This document shows, in pieces, positions 32,944 to 41,650 of a DNA stretch of 61,071 nucleotides; positions within the stretch are counted from its first letter, which is position 1, and every line of letters starts with the position of its first letter. This DNA comes from Rhodopila globiformis (GTDB lineage Bacteria > Pseudomonadota > Alphaproteobacteria > Acetobacterales > Acetobacteraceae), in the NCBI RefSeq assembly GCF_002937115.1, contig NZ_NHRY01000223.1, forward strand, positions 1-61,071. Reading direction: 5' to 3'. The notes under the pieces are model-generated. The model was not told the DNA's origin, did not search any database, and saw only the letters and a list, made by a program, of their open reading frames with translations. The translations under genes were made by a program, and so were the position numbers.

Positions 32944-33685
32944 CGTCCTTGTCACCGGCGGCAGCCGGGGCCTGGGCCTGGGCATGGCGCAACGGCTGGC
33001 GGCGGCCGGCTTCCAGGTGGTGGCCCTGGCGCGCAAGGACAGCGACGCGCTGGCGGCGGCGCGCGCGCAGGTGGCGCAGGAGGGGCGCGGCGCGCTGCAC
33101 TTCCATGCCTTCGACCTGGCCGACATTGACGGAATCGGGGCACTGGTGAAGGACCTGCGCGGCGCGTACGGTCCGTTCCACGGCCTGGTCAACAACGCCG
33201 GACTCGGCACCGCCGGCATCCTGGCGAGCATGCCGGACAGCGCGATCGAACAGCTGATCCGGCTGAATATCGTTTCGCCGGTGACGCTGACGAAGTACGT
33301 CGTCCGCTCGATGATGGCTGCACAGAGGGAGATCGGGCAAGGCGGGCGGATCGTCAACATTGCCTCGATTGTCGGGTCGACCGGCTACAGCGGGCTGTCG
33401 ATCTACAGCGCCACCAAGGCGGCTCTGGTCGGGTTCACCCGCTCGCTGGCGCGGGAACTCGGGCCGCTGGGCATCACCGTCAACGCGGTGGCGCCGGGGT
33501 TCGTCGATACCGAGATGACGCACACGCTGACCGGAGCACAGCGGGGGCAGATCGCGCGGCGCAGCGCGCTGCAGCGGCTGCCGACGGTGGAGGACGTCGC
33601 CGGCGCGGTGGATTTCCTGTTCAGCGACGCGGCGCGCAACGTCACCGGCACGGTAATGACGATCGACGCCGGCAACACCGCTTGA
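32936..33685 (+). CDS. SDR oxidoreductase, FabG-like (GTG start)
   Basis: This 249-residue short-chain dehydrogenase has the NAD(P) loop VLVTGGSRGLGLGMA, the LVNNAGLG motif (NNAG), the catalytic Ser in NIASIVGSTGYSG, the YSATK pair and the PGFVDTEM tail, so the Asn-Ser-Tyr-Lys tetrad is complete. It resembles 3-oxoacyl-ACP reductases. It starts at GTG 32936 inside the ligase gene (8-base overlap), the third gene of a translationally coupled carrier-ligase-reductase unit. A role in reducing a carrier-bound keto acid follows from this context. Confidence 0.88.
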   Translation: MRNVLVTGGSRGLGLGMAQRLAAAGFQVVALARKDSDALAAARAQVAQEGRGALHFHAFDLADIDGIGALVKDLRGAYGPFHGLVNNAGLGTAGILASMPDSAIEQLIRLNIVSPVTLTKYVVRSMMAAQREIGQGGRIVNIASIVGSTGYSGLSIYSATKAALVGFTRSLARELGPLGITVNAVAPGFVDTEMTHTLTGAQRGQIARRSALQRLPTVEDVAGAVDFLFSDAARNVTGTVMTIDAGNTA

Positions 33686-34159
33686 GAGGGGTGGAGGCGT
33701 TGGTGGGGACGGGGGCTACCTGGGTTTCCGCTGGCTGAGGGTCAGTGGCGGCGGGCGTGCGGGTGGATTGTCCGGATAAATAACCACAGAGAATAACCGA
33801 GGACCACAGGGGGCCACAGAGAAGATTTCATGGCGCTGCGCGCGAAGCGCATGACGCCCGGCACTGCCGCACAGGCGCTACCAAGGGGACGGCCAATTGC
33901 GTGCCACGCATTTGGAGCGAGCCGCAAGTGTGAAGGCGACGGCGCGCTTTCCACCGTCACGGCGACCGCAGGGCCGCCATCCGCACCTTGCCGCGCAGTG
34001 TCCCCCTGATCCCCTGTGGCCCTCCATGGCCCTCGATTTCTTCTCTGTGCGAACAGAAATACGCCATCAACCACGCTGCCGCCGCCGCGCGACTCACCAC
34101 CCCGCAACAAACCCCGACCGCACCAGCCCCAGCCATTGGGCGTCACGGCATACCGCCGT
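33686..34159. repeat. Inverted-repeat element in intergenic region
   Basis: The segment 33778-34080 carries outer arms of the type AACCACAGAGAA...CCACAGAGAAGA on the left and TTTCTTCTCTGTGCGAACAG on the right. The left side continues GGCGCTGCGCGCGAAGCGCATGA, shared with the element at 51940-52165. The right side continues ATACGCCATCAACCACGC (that element: ATGCGCCATCAACCACG). No gene; the short frames are repeat translations. Confidence 0.65.
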
Positions 34160-35980
34160 TCAAAGCCGCCGGCTGCCATCCTCGATCGACCTCACCAGAA
34201 TGCGGTCGCAGGCAACGAACCGCCCGGCGCCTCGATCATTGAACCACACCGGCTCGGCTGATCCGGCGAAACCCTCCTGGATCAGCCGCCCCTTGGTCAG
34301 CTTGAACGTTCCGGTGAAGTCAAGGGTTTCGCAGCAGCGGACGAACAGCGGCTGCGCATAGGGCGGCAGACGCGCGTCCAGGTGCGCCTTCAGGGCGGCG
34401 AGGTCGAAACCGGCCTCCGCCGTCACCGCGGCCATGCCGGCGCGGCCCTCGTTCCCCGGCACCGGCACGCCGAAAACCACCGCATCCGTGATCCCGGGGC
34501 AGGCGCGCAGCACCGCCGCGACCTCGGTGGTGGAGACGTTCTCGCCGCGCCAGCGGAACGTGTCGCCGATGCGGTCGACGAAGTAGAAATAGCCGGCCGC
34601 GTCCTTGCGCAGCAGGTCGCCGGTGCGGAACCAGCGGTCGCCCTTGCTGAACACGTCGCGCAGGATCTTGCGGCCCGAGGCCGCGGTGTCGGTGTAGCCG
34701 TCGAACTGGCGCGCGGCGGGGGCGTTGTTGTCCGGCAGGCGGCCGATGGCTTCGCCTGGCTCGTCCGGCGGACAGGCGGCGCACAGGCCGGCCTCGTCGC
34801 GCCAGGGCTCGCCGGTCGCGGGGTCGCAGCGGATCAGCGCCACCGGGAAGCGCTGCGCCAGGAAGGGCGGGATGCGGCCGATGGCGCCGGGCTTTCCCTC
34901 GGCGTTGTAGAGCGAGACGATGCCCTCGGTGGCGGCATAGAACTCCAGGATCTGCGGGATGGCGAAACGCTGCCGGAACTTTTCCCAGACGTCGGCCGCC
35001 AGCCCGTTGCCGCAGGCGAGGCGCAGGCGGTGCAGCCGCTCCTTCGGATGCGGCGGGCTGAGCGTGAGGTAGCGGCACAGCTCGCCGATATACTGGAAGA
35101 TGGTGCAGTCCGTATCGGCGACGTCGTCCCAGAAGCGGCTGGCGGAGAAGCGCTCGCGGATCACCAGTGAGCCGCCGCGCGCCAGCATGGCGCCGACGGC
35201 GACGATGCCGCCGACGCTGTGGTACATCGGCAGGCAGTTGTAGAGGCGGTCGTCCGGCTGCACGTCCATCATGCCGGCGAACCACAGGCTCCACTCGGCG
35301 ATGCGGCCGTGCGAGACATTGGCCGCCTTGGGCAGGCCGGTGGTGCCCGAGGTATAGATCAGCAGCGCCCGGTCGCGCTGCGCCGGCAGCGGATGGCGAT
35401 CGGGATCGAGCGGCGCGGTGCCGAGCTGGTTCGTTTCTTGCTCGATGCGCGGCCACCGGCCCGCCTCGCCGTCCCCATGCACCCGCACCTGCACGCCCGC
35501 CGGCAGCCGGTTGGCCAGGGCGGTGACGGCGGGCAGCAGGGTGGCGGAGACGATCAGGTGCCGCGCCGCCGCAGCCTCGATGCTGTGCAGCAGGGCGTCG
35601 GCGGCCAGGTTGGTGTTGATCAGCGCGACCGCGCAGCCGATGCGGGTCAGGCCGAGCCAGATGGCGACGTAGGCCGGGCAGTTCGGCATCAGCAGCGCGA
35701 CGGCGTCGCCGCGGCCGAGGCCGTTGGCGACTGCCCAGCGGGCATACTGGTTGGCCCGGGCCGCCAGCGCGTGGTAGCTGAGCGACTCGCCGGCGCCGAG
35801 CAAGGCTGGGCGTTCCTGGTGCGCATCGGCCAGCTGGGGCAGCATGGCCGGAAGCGTGAGGAGCGGCGCGTCGTGCAGGACCTTGCTGGCGTCGAGCGCG
35901 CGGATCCAGGCATCCAGGGCGGCGGCGCGCCCGGTTCGCGCCATGTTGCCGGGAACGGGGGATCGTGTCGAGTCTGTCAT
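34160..35980 (-). CDS. Long-chain acyl-CoA synthetase (FadD6/FATP-like)
   Basis: This 606-residue ANL enzyme is of the very-long-chain acyl-CoA synthetase/fatty acid transport protein type. It has LLIYTSGTTGLPKAANVSHG, YNCLPMYHSVGGIVA, the VLACS-like FYAATEGIVSLYNAEGKPGA, RWFRTGDLLRKDAAGYFYFV and DRIGDTFRWRGENVSTTEVA, then a C-terminal FKLTKGRLIQEGF. It should activate long-chain fatty acids at the membrane. The ATG at 35980 is used; another at 35992 adds four residues. It is divergent from the small gene at 36170. It is not part of the carrier-protein operon, which runs the other way and lies 474 bases off. Confidence 0.87.
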   Translation of the reverse strand: MTDSTRSPVPGNMARTGRAAALDAWIRALDASKVLHDAPLLTLPAMLPQLADAHQERPALLGAGESLSYHALAARANQYARWAVANGLGRGDAVALLMPNCPAYVAIWLGLTRIGCAVALINTNLAADALLHSIEAAAARHLIVSATLLPAVTALANRLPAGVQVRVHGDGEAGRWPRIEQETNQLGTAPLDPDRHPLPAQRDRALLIYTSGTTGLPKAANVSHGRIAEWSLWFAGMMDVQPDDRLYNCLPMYHSVGGIVAVGAMLARGGSLVIRERFSASRFWDDVADTDCTIFQYIGELCRYLTLSPPHPKERLHRLRLACGNGLAADVWEKFRQRFAIPQILEFYAATEGIVSLYNAEGKPGAIGRIPPFLAQRFPVALIRCDPATGEPWRDEAGLCAACPPDEPGEAIGRLPDNNAPAARQFDGYTDTAASGRKILRDVFSKGDRWFRTGDLLRKDAAGYFYFVDRIGDTFRWRGENVSTTEVAAVLRACPGITDAVVFGVPVPGNEGRAGMAAVTAEAGFDLAALKAHLDARLPPYAQPLFVRCCETLDFTGTFKLTKGRLIQEGFAGSAEPVWFNDRGAGRFVACDRILVRSIEDGSRRL

Positions 35981-36120
35981 CGGCGCCAGCATACCGGCGC
36001 GGAGAAATCCGGGGATAACACCGTCGCGATTCAAATACGATCGCTTGCGGACTGTGCATATAGTGCGACAGGGTCCGGTTTGCGGGACAACCCGCGGCGG
36101 CGGCGGCCGGGTTCCGGGGA

Positions 36121-36159
36121 GACATGGGCAGGAGACATGGGCAGGAGACATGGGCAGGA
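36121..36159. repeat. 13-bp tandem repeat in gene leader
   Basis: Three copies of GACATGGGCAGGA occupy the leader of the gene at 36170. Each copy contains an ATG and a GGCAGGAG-type ribosome-binding word. The last is followed by AGAGGGACG and the start codon. Confidence 0.88.
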
Positions 36160-36169
36160 GAGAGGGACG

Positions 36170-36610
36170 ATGACCTTCAAGGGCAAGCCGCCGGGCAACG
36201 GCGCCGGGGAGATCTCGAAACGCACCGAGGCGCTGCGTCCGGTCATCATGCTGGCGCCGAAGGAAGCGGCTGAGGCGCGGCGGATGCGGCGGGCCGGCCA
36301 GTCGCCGGAGCAGATCGCCGCGATCATGGACAAGCCGCTGGACGAGGTTGAGAAAGTCCTGGTGCAGATGCGCATGCCTCGGCCGGAGACCACCCGCGGC
36401 ACGCTGAACGTGACCCTGGCGGCGCACGCCCTCGTCATGCGCGAACGCCGGGGCGACGAGCCGATATGGACCACGGTCGATCGCCTGCTAGACGAATTGC
36501 TGCGCCTGCGGGCGTTGCAGGGGACCGGCGGGGCCGAACCGCCGCATCGGTCGCGGCGGCGCAACGAGGCCGACACGACGCTGCCGTTGCTGGCCGGCCT
36601 GAAGGGGTGA
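36170..36610 (+). CDS. Conserved hypothetical protein, 146 aa
   Basis: This soluble, basic protein shows a possible small helix-turn-helix (RRMRRAGQSPEQIAAIMDKP, then LDEVEKVLVQMRMPRP) and a second helical stretch (WTTVDRLLDELLRLRALQG). That arrangement could suit DNA binding, but I do not recognise the family. The ATG at 36170 directly follows a 13-bp tandem repeat carrying several potential ribosome sites. It is divergent from the acyl-CoA synthetase. The frame is open further upstream without protein-like sequence. Confidence 0.7.
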   Translation: MTFKGKPPGNGAGEISKRTEALRPVIMLAPKEAAEARRMRRAGQSPEQIAAIMDKPLDEVEKVLVQMRMPRPETTRGTLNVTLAAHALVMRERRGDEPIWTTVDRLLDELLRLRALQGTGGAEPPHRSRRRNEADTTLPLLAGLKG

Positions 36611-36904
36611 CGCCTCGCCGGCCGCGGGACGGAACAAGGTGGTCGCCCCCCTCGTCATGACCGGGCGCGTCCCCGCGCGGTCAGGACCAGGAGGTCGAGC
36701 GAGAAGGACCTGGCGGCGCGATCCGTTCTCTCATCGTCATGGCCGGGCTTGTCCCGGCCATCCCCCCCCCCGCCGTTCGTGCGCAGATGGCCGGGACAAG
36801 CCCGGCCCAAGCCCGGCCATGACGATAGAGAGACGACCATGCCCTGTTCCCCGTCAAGTCAGGCGCATAGGGACACGCCCGGCCACGACGGACGAACAGC
36901 AACC
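36611..36904. repeat. REP palindrome cluster
   Basis: Inverted REP units occur at 36650-36680 and around 36735-36830 (CATGGCCGGGCTTGTCCCGG and its complement separated by CCATCCCCCCCCCCGCC). A direct duplication of AAGCCCGGCC follows and a half unit lies near 36870-36890. The run of ten C at 36764-36773 is unusual. No gene. Confidence 0.7.
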
Positions 36905-38251
36905 TCAGCGCAGGTAGCCCTCGATCTCGTCCTGCGCCCAGGCCAGCACCTGCTTGTCGCTCTCGCCTTCCCTGATCCGCGCCATGATCTGGTTGTGGAC
37001 CGCGCGGTTGTAGATCTGCACCGCCACGTCGGGCGACGCCTCGGAGGCGGTCAGGTTCGGCTCCTGCTGATGCCACGGCCGGATCGGGTAGTTGTAGACC
37101 GTTCCCTTGGGCGGCTCGACGGTTTCCCAGATTTTGAAATCGAGCAGACTGGCATAGGGCGGCAGGTCGTAGCCGTCGACGACGTTGCACCGCTCCTCGA
37201 CCTGCGGGCGCTGCATCAGGTACTCGATCAGTTCCTTCGCCGCCGTCTTGTTCGGGCTGAAATTGTGGACGCCCCAGAAGAAGCTTGCGGTCGGAACGAA
37301 ACGCCCCTTCGGCCCCTTCGGCGCCGGAAAGGTCCAGCAATCGGCCGCCACCTTTGGCGCGTCGCGCTTCGCCACCGCCCAGGCCGAGGGCGGATTGAAG
37401 ATCAGCGCCGACTTGCCGGAGATCAGGGCGCGGTTGTTGGAGGCATCGTCGAAGCTGACGGCATCGTTCGGGTAGTACTTCACCAGCCCCCGGGCGAATT
37501 CCATCACCTGCTGCATCTCCGGCGAGTGCAGCTGGATGGTGCCCTCGCTGTCGATCAGCATGGCGCCGAACGAGCGGAACAGCGCGCCGTGCAGGTCGGT
37601 CGCGTCGGTGTTGGTGCCACCGCCCAGGCCCAGCCCGAAGGTCATCCCGTCCTGCTGCGCCAGCGCGGCGTATTTCCGGAAAGTCTCCCAGGTCCAGTCG
37701 GCCTGCTGCGGCGTCGCGCCGGGATGCGCCGGATACATCGCCTGCAGGTCCAGCCCGTGCTTCCCGAACCAGCTGATCCGCGCGCACGGCGGCTTGGTCT
37801 GCGTGCCGCTGCTGGTCGGCACCGCCACCCAGCCCCGCTTCGTGTGCGCCAGGTAGGAGCAGGTCTTGTTCACCGCGCCGTTGGCCGCGATCAGCCGTCC
37901 CATGACGTCGTCGATCGGCTCCAGCGAGTCGGCGAAGTTGTGCACGTCCCAATTGTAGTACGTCAGCGCGTCATGCCCCGCCTTGGCCTCCCCTTCCGCC
38001 GCCGCGGTCAGGCTGAGCTTGTTGCCGTTGCCGGTGATGAAGTCGGCCTGCACCTCGACCTTGTTCTTGTTGGCCCAGGCGTTGACCTGTTTCTGCATCA
38101 CGTCGTTTCCGCCGGGCACCCAATGGTCCCAGAAGCCGATGCTGACCTTGCCCGCCGCGCCGGCGGTGCGGATGTGCACCAGTGGCAAGGCGGTCGCCGC
38201 CGCGGCCAGCTTCAGCGCGCCGCGGCGTGACACTGTCTTTGATCCGATCAT
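36905..38251 (-). CDS. Extracellular solute-binding protein, Tat-exported, orphan
   Basis: This 448-residue periplasmic binding protein (family 1, sugar-type) has a twin-arginine signal: SRRGALKLAAAATALPLV (Arg at about 9-10), cleavage near AGA-AGK. The mature part starts KVSIGFWDHWVPGGNDVMQK and contains DALTYYNWDVHNFADSLEPI and SFFWGVHNFSPNKTAAKEL. No ABC permease or ATPase gene adjoins, so it is an orphan. It should deliver a sugar or related solute to a transporter encoded elsewhere, or act in sensing. ATG 38251 gives the correct signal peptide; GGGAG lies upstream. Confidence 0.87.
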   Translation of the reverse strand: MIGSKTVSRRGALKLAAAATALPLVHIRTAGAAGKVSIGFWDHWVPGGNDVMQKQVNAWANKNKVEVQADFITGNGNKLSLTAAAEGEAKAGHDALTYYNWDVHNFADSLEPIDDVMGRLIAANGAVNKTCSYLAHTKRGWVAVPTSSGTQTKPPCARISWFGKHGLDLQAMYPAHPGATPQQADWTWETFRKYAALAQQDGMTFGLGLGGGTNTDATDLHGALFRSFGAMLIDSEGTIQLHSPEMQQVMEFARGLVKYYPNDAVSFDDASNNRALISGKSALIFNPPSAWAVAKRDAPKVAADCWTFPAPKGPKGRFVPTASFFWGVHNFSPNKTAAKELIEYLMQRPQVEERCNVVDGYDLPPYASLLDFKIWETVEPPKGTVYNYPIRPWHQQEPNLTASEASPDVAVQIYNRAVHNQIMARIREGESDKQVLAWAQDEIEGYLR

Positions 38252-39173
38252 GGTGGTTTGTCTCCCTGGACAGCCGTTGGCCTTGTATTGTTCTAACGCG
38301 TCGGCGAGGCGGCCCTGGCAGCACAACCCGCCCCCGGGCCCCGCCCCGGGAAGCGCTGCGGCACACTGTTGCACGCCCGCAAGAGATTCGCGGGTTTCGC
38401 CAGCGAAGCCTCGCGCAACGGACGTTTTGCGCCTGTTGCCGATCATAGACCGGGTGGCGGGAAAATCGGATAAAAATGCCTTAATAAACTCGAACCTGAA
38501 CAACCGGTCCGGACTGGGGGACCTTGAGCGCCGGCACTACCTGCCGTCAAGGCCCGGCCTGTCGAAGCGGTTGTTCAGGCCCGGGCCGTTCCACTGCCTG
38601 ATCCGTCTCGATCCGGTCGACGCTTCTTCATCGCGAAGCGCGGGGACATGCTACCAGGGGCTGGCTTGCCAGTCGTTGGTGCTGATCAGGAGCAACCATA
38701 ACCTGATCTCCAGTGCTGATGCGTAGTCCTCCACAGCCTGGGGCACGCCGCCCTCCGCCAGTCCCAGACCCAGCCGCCGGCAAAGGGCAAGTTCCGTTCG
38801 CAACTGCTCAATCTTTGGAAACAGGGCAAGCTGGGTGCGCAACTGCCTGATCCTGTCCTGCACGCGCATTCTTTGGGTCTTTCCACACCGCCACCACCAG
38901 AGCAGCTAAATGCCTGAGCCCAGCCGCAATCAGAAGTTGTTTCTCAAACCCTGTTCCCATTGCTTATCCGTGACATTTTCCCACTGCCTCCAACAGATCG
39001 ACGATGCAAGGCGGCACGGCACCGCACAACGCCACCGTCCGACGCTGCGGTTGCATCCTTGATTGAAACAAAACGCCCCCGGCGGGCGCGGCCCGGAACA
39101 GGACACGCATCGTTGTGGACCTGCCGCACGGCGCAGTGCCATACCGCGACCTCCAGTCAGGCAGGACCGTGCG
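38252..39173. other. Intergenic region, one weak ORF
   Basis: About 920 bases between the solute-binding protein and nnrU. The stretch 38420-38500 is A+T-richer. One minus-strand frame (38651-38869) could encode a 72-residue helical protein and is listed separately. No recognisable repeats of the REP type were seen here, in contrast to most other gaps. Confidence 0.4.
38651..38869 (-). CDS. Possible small helical hypothetical protein
   Basis: A 72-residue frame with an amphipathic start (MRVQDRIRQLRTQLALFPKI, then EQLRTELALCRRLGLGLAEG) of coiled-coil type. No clear ribosome site and no family. It may be a degraded gene. Confidence 0.3.
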   Translation of the reverse strand: MRVQDRIRQLRTQLALFPKIEQLRTELALCRRLGLGLAEGGVPQAVEDYASALEIRLWLLLISTNDWQASPW

Positions 39174-39872
39174 ATGGGCGAGTGGGCGGAGTTTGCGATC
39201 GCGTTTGGCGCCTTTCTGCTGTCGCACGCGATTCCGGCCCGCCCGGCGGTCCGCGCGCGATTGCGGGCCATCCTGGGCGAAGGCGGGTTCCTGGCGGCTT
39301 ACAGCCTGGTTTCCGTGATCCTGCTCGGGTGGCTGATCGCGGCCGCCGGGCGGGCGCCGTATGTGGCGCTGTGGGACTTCGCCCCCTGGCAGATGTGGGT
39401 GCCGAACCTGCTGATGCCGCTGGCCTGCATCCTGGTCGCATTCGGCGCCGCCGCGCCCAATCCGCTGTCGTTCGGCGGCCGGGCGGTGGAGCGGTTCGAT
39501 GCCCGGCATCCCGGCATCGCCGGGGTTTCGCGCCATCCGCTGCTGCTCGGCCTGCTGCTGTGGGCGGCCGGGCACATCGTGCCGAACGGCGACCTGGCGC
39601 ATGTCATCCTGTTCGGGACGTTCGCGGCGTTCAGCCTGGCAGGCATGCGGATGATCGACCGCAGGCGGCAGCGCACCATCGGACGCAGCGCCTGGGATGC
39701 GCTCGCCGCGCGGACCTCGCTCTGGCCAGGGGAGGCCCTGTTCGACGGGCGGTGGCGCCCGTCCCTGCGGCGGCTCGATCCGGTGCGCCTCGGCATTGCC
39801 GGCGTGCTCTGGGCGGCGCTGCTCAGCCTGCATGCGCCGGTCATTGGCGTGTCGCCGTTGCCGCCGCTGTAG
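39174..39872 (+). CDS. nnrU: NnrU family membrane protein
   Basis: This 232-residue integral membrane protein matches the NnrU/methyltransferase-like family: the N-terminal helix WAEFAIAFGAFLLSHAIPAR with a buried His, then GEGGFLAAYSLVSVILLGWL, a middle PNPLSFGG...TRHP-like stretch (ARHPGIAGVSRHPLLLGLLLW) and the HIVPNGDLAHVILFG segment. In other bacteria nnrU accompanies nitric-oxide reduction genes, but none is nearby here, so a denitrification role is not supported by context. ATG 39174 fits the first helix. It stands alone, tail to tail with a broken gene. Confidence 0.82.
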   Translation: MGEWAEFAIAFGAFLLSHAIPARPAVRARLRAILGEGGFLAAYSLVSVILLGWLIAAAGRAPYVALWDFAPWQMWVPNLLMPLACILVAFGAAAPNPLSFGGRAVERFDARHPGIAGVSRHPLLLGLLLWAAGHIVPNGDLAHVILFGTFAAFSLAGMRMIDRRRQRTIGRSAWDALAARTSLWPGEALFDGRWRPSLRRLDPVRLGIAGVLWAALLSLHAPVIGVSPLPPL

Positions 39873-39949
39873 CGCCCGGGCCGATGCCAGGAGGACGCGA
39901 AGCGGCTGCGGGAGCCGCTGCGTGGCCTTCGTACGGTGCGCGGACGACG

Positions 39950-40434
39950 CTACCGGCCGAAGACGGAGTAACCGGACGCGGTGCCGTCCGGCCAGTTCGT
40001 CTGGATGACGCCGACAAAGGGATATTGCCCTTTGATATCCTTGTATTTGCCGGTCCCCCCCGTCCACTCGTATGTTCCGGGGCCACGCATGGTGTCACCT
40101 GCCACTTGCCATCTCAGGTAGGCCTTGTCGCCGCCGGGATCGGCGACCACGCAATATCCGGCGGCCTTGTTCTTCTTGTTGTTTTGTTGTTGAGATCAAT
40201 GTCATTCCAGCCGGGGCATTTCATGCCGGCGCGGTTGAAGAGGCCGGATTCGCCCTTGTCACTGAGGAAGGTGCCGGAGAACTCGCCGACCCAGAAGAGA
40301 TGGCCTTTTTCGATCTGCTGCACCTTACCGACGCCGAGCCAGCCAAACTGGCCGACGAATTTCCAGTCCTCGGCGTGTGCGCCCGCCGAGACAAGCAGGC
40401 CTGCGATCACTGACAGCATCAGCGTTCGTGTCAT
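39950..40434 (-). pseudogene. Secreted protein gene broken by an 8-bp duplication
   Basis: The gene starts at ATG 40434 (GGGGAGGA upstream) with a signal peptide (TRTLMLSVIAGLLVSAGAHA). It continues EDWKFVGQFGWLGVGKVQQI and CPGWNDIDLNNK. A perfect tandem duplication TTGTTGTT (40176-40183 and 40184-40191) then shifts the frame. Removing one copy restores NNKKNKAAGYCVVADPGGDK, running into KAYLRWQVAGDTMRGPGTYE, YKDIKGQYPF and the natural stop at 39950. The repaired product would be a periplasmic protein of about 158 residues, family unknown. The clean single lesion suggests recent or reversible inactivation. Confidence 0.82.
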
Positions 40435-40758
40435 GGTATCCTCCCCGTATCTCTTTGTCTTGGTTTGATATGAATTGATACGAAGGCCACGCAGGAAAAT
40501 AGTTGCGGCAACTATACTTGCGAAGTCAACGAGTTATTGCCGCAGGCGTTTCAAGACAGGGTGAAGCACAGCGCCGGCACGGGTGACCCGGCGGTACGGC
40601 GTCCGGCGGAAACCCCCTGTGCCGCGCCTCAACGCCTGCCTGTCCGGCCGTCACGACAGCCGTCGTGTCACGCCCGGCTGTGCCGGCGCATCGCGATCCC
40701 AAACTGTCATTGCTCGCGACACATGAGCCGGGGCGTCGCCGGCCGGGATGCGGATGCG
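40435..40758. other. Intergenic region with operator-like palindrome
   Basis: This gap separates two minus-strand genes. It includes A+T-richer sequence at 40460-40530, probably the promoter of the secreted-protein gene, and a palindrome listed separately. The rest is featureless. Confidence 0.4.
40499..40515. promoter_or_regulatory. Perfect palindrome ATAGTTGC-G-GCAACTAT
   Basis: A perfect 17-nt inverted repeat lies 65 bases before the start of the frameshifted secreted-protein gene. Its position and A+T-rich surroundings suit a regulator binding site. No regulator gene is adjacent, and the factor is unknown. Confidence 0.5.
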
Positions 40759-41061
40759 CTACACAACGCCCATGCGCTTCAGCTCGCGGCTGAGCTGCTG
40801 CACGGCGCTGCTGCCGAACGCGACGTGGAGGCGCCGGCCGACGATCACCGCAAGCCAGTCCGGCCTCGCCCGCAGCACGCCCTCGGCAACCAGCCGATCG
40901 GCCTCGTCGGCGACGGCGGCGTTGATCTGCGGCACGATGTCGTCGGACAGCGGGCGGCCGGCGAACGCCTTGACCCGGGCGTTCAGCCGGGCGGTGGCCA
41001 GGACCTCCCGGTCGCTCACCGTCGCCTTTGTCTCGAACAGCAGTTTCTGCAGATCCGCCAT
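40759..41061 (-). CDS. Hypothetical protein, 100 aa
   Basis: A soluble mixed helix/strand protein: ADLQKLLFETKATVSDREVL, a loop with VKAFAGRPLSDDIVPQINAA, ADEADRLVAEGVLRARPDWL, and a C-terminal basic strand-helix VGRRLHVAFGSSAVQQLSRE. The composition is natural rather than repeat-derived, and homologous-looking proteins are common in Rhodospirillales in my experience; I do not know a name. The ATG at 41061 is the best start; the frame is open to 41244 but without protein-like sequence. Confidence 0.65.
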   Translation of the reverse strand: MADLQKLLFETKATVSDREVLATARLNARVKAFAGRPLSDDIVPQINAAVADEADRLVAEGVLRARPDWLAVIVGRRLHVAFGSSAVQQLSRELKRMGVV

Positions 41062-41273
41062 GGTGCCGATGTCCCGGTTCTGTCCTGTGCGCTGGCGATG
41101 ACATGGGATGCCGGGATGCCGGTGCCAAGCATGGCTGCGATTGGCGCCCCTCGGGACGGGAACGGAGCAGACCGTAGCCCGCCCGATCGGTGCGACGTGG
41201 TCTGTAAAGGGTCTGTCAGGGAATAACAGCGTCACTGGCTGCACGGCACCGGCTGCACGACGTCGTCATGGCG

Positions 41274-41525
41274 GGCGCAGGCCCCATTGGCGTTAAAATA
41301 GGGCTGGCTGTTGCCTCCTCGTCATGGCCCGGCTTGTCCGGGCCACCTGTCGCGGCACAAGTGCTTGAATAGGTGGCCCGGACAAGCCGGGCCATGACGG
41401 GGAGGCAACAGTCGCGGCGGACCGTTTCCAAGATCTGTGCATCCCGTAGGGACAAGCCGGGCCATGACGGAATGGCAAGCATCGTGCCGCCGCCACGCTA
41501 TTTTAACGCCAATGGGGCGCAGGCC
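41274..41525. mobile_element. MITE A copy 1 with 10-bp target duplication, carrying REP units
   Basis: The element 41284-41515 (232 bp) begins CCATTGGCGTTAAAATAG and ends with its complement. It is flanked by the exact 10-bp repeat GGCGCAGGCC (41274-41283 and 41516-41525). The interior starts GGCTGGCTGTTGCCTCCTC and carries two inverted REP units (GGCCCGGCTTGTCCGGGCC) separated by the spacer CACCTGTCGCGGCACAAGTG. A third half unit and the motif CCGTTTCCAAGATCTGTGCA follow, ending AATGGCAAGCATCGTGCCGC. It has no coding capacity. The long duplication points to an IS4-type transposase acting in trans; that is inference. Confidence 0.85.
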
Positions 41526-41650
41526 GGCCATCCACGCCTTTGCCGCGATCAGCACCGCAAGGTCCGCCTTCGCGGACCATGACGCGGAGAGGACGGTGCC
41601 CCACACCCAATGACGCGGTAATTTCCTGACCGCCCCAAGGGTCCGGGCGC
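41526..41650. other. Intergenic sequence downstream of pdxA
   Basis: Short stretch with a CATCCACGCC...GATCAGCACCGCAAGG repeat also found near 49690. No gene. Confidence 0.4.

Noticed and set aside
36764-36773. Run of ten C as a phase-variation tract
   Set aside because: It lies in the loop between REP arms, not in a gene or promoter that I can identify.
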